This document shows positions 15,023 through 17,024 of a stretch of DNA of 17,024 bases, piece by piece. The stretch lies in assembly GCA_964533705.1 (NCBI GenBank), contig CAZHMN010000066.1, positions 1 through 17,024 of the forward strand, written 5' to 3'. Position 1 is the first letter of the stretch, and every line of letters begins with the position of its first letter. A program made the translations under genes and the position numbers. Source of the stretch: CAZHMN01 sp964533705 (GTDB lineage: Bacteria > Electryoneota > B3-LCP). The notes below the pieces were generated by a model, which was not told the DNA's origin, did no database searches, and was given only the letters and a program-made list of their open reading frames with translations.

Positions 15023-17024
<2,002 letters not shown>

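Overview
The window looks like a bacterial chromosome segment from a Gram-negative-type (two-membrane) organism. The indications are a Wzz-type polysaccharide co-polymerase, a lipoprotein with a lipobox, several exported proteins and an energy-coupling-factor (ECF) nickel/cobalt importer. The mix of a subtilase with a carboxypeptidase-regulatory-like tail, a TolB-like propeller lipoprotein, a DUF4139 protein and membrane-anchored type I phosphodiesterases is what one meets in lineages of the FCB group and its candidate-phylum relatives (Zixibacteria/KSB1-like). This placement is inference from gene content only. No rRNA, tRNA, CRISPR array, transposase or phage gene is visible.

Layout. (1) Positions 1-1654, minus strand: the tail of a surface-polysaccharide locus. 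It holds an edge-truncated polytopic membrane protein (O-antigen polymerase/ligase-like) directly downstream of a Wzz/GNVR chain-length determinant. (2) 1655-1951: a divergent promoter region with a good sigma70-type promoter for wzz, a leader of about 150 nt, and a second promoter facing rarA. (3) 1952-3280, plus strand: rarA, the only plus-strand gene, ending in terminator hairpins shared with the convergent minus-strand block. (4) 3447-11711, minus strand: five exported or membrane proteins in a row. In transcription order they are two paralogous membrane-anchored alkaline-phosphatase-superfamily enzymes, a DUF4139 protein, a TolB-like lipoprotein with seven PD40 repeats, and a secreted S8 protease. 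(5) 11848-14938, minus strand: a compact metal-uptake operon, in order a 4Fe-4S protein, CbiM/NikM, a PDGLE protein, CbiQ and CbiO, with overlapping or nearly overlapping genes. (6) 15023-17024, minus strand: the C-terminal three quarters of pyruvate phosphate dikinase, cut by the right edge and followed by its own terminator-like palindrome.

How the genes work together. Block 4 reads as a cell-envelope module: the phosphodiesterase-type enzymes would act on the outer face of the inner membrane, and the other three products lie in the periplasm, outer membrane or outside. Block 5 imports Ni2+ or Co2+, and the 4Fe-4S protein at its head may link uptake to metalloenzyme or corrinoid chemistry. 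PPDK interconverts pyruvate and phosphoenolpyruvate. I see no clear defence or mobile system. The least explained parts are the tandem phosphodiesterase-type membrane proteins with shared unusual motifs, and the 4Fe-4S protein heading the importer operon.
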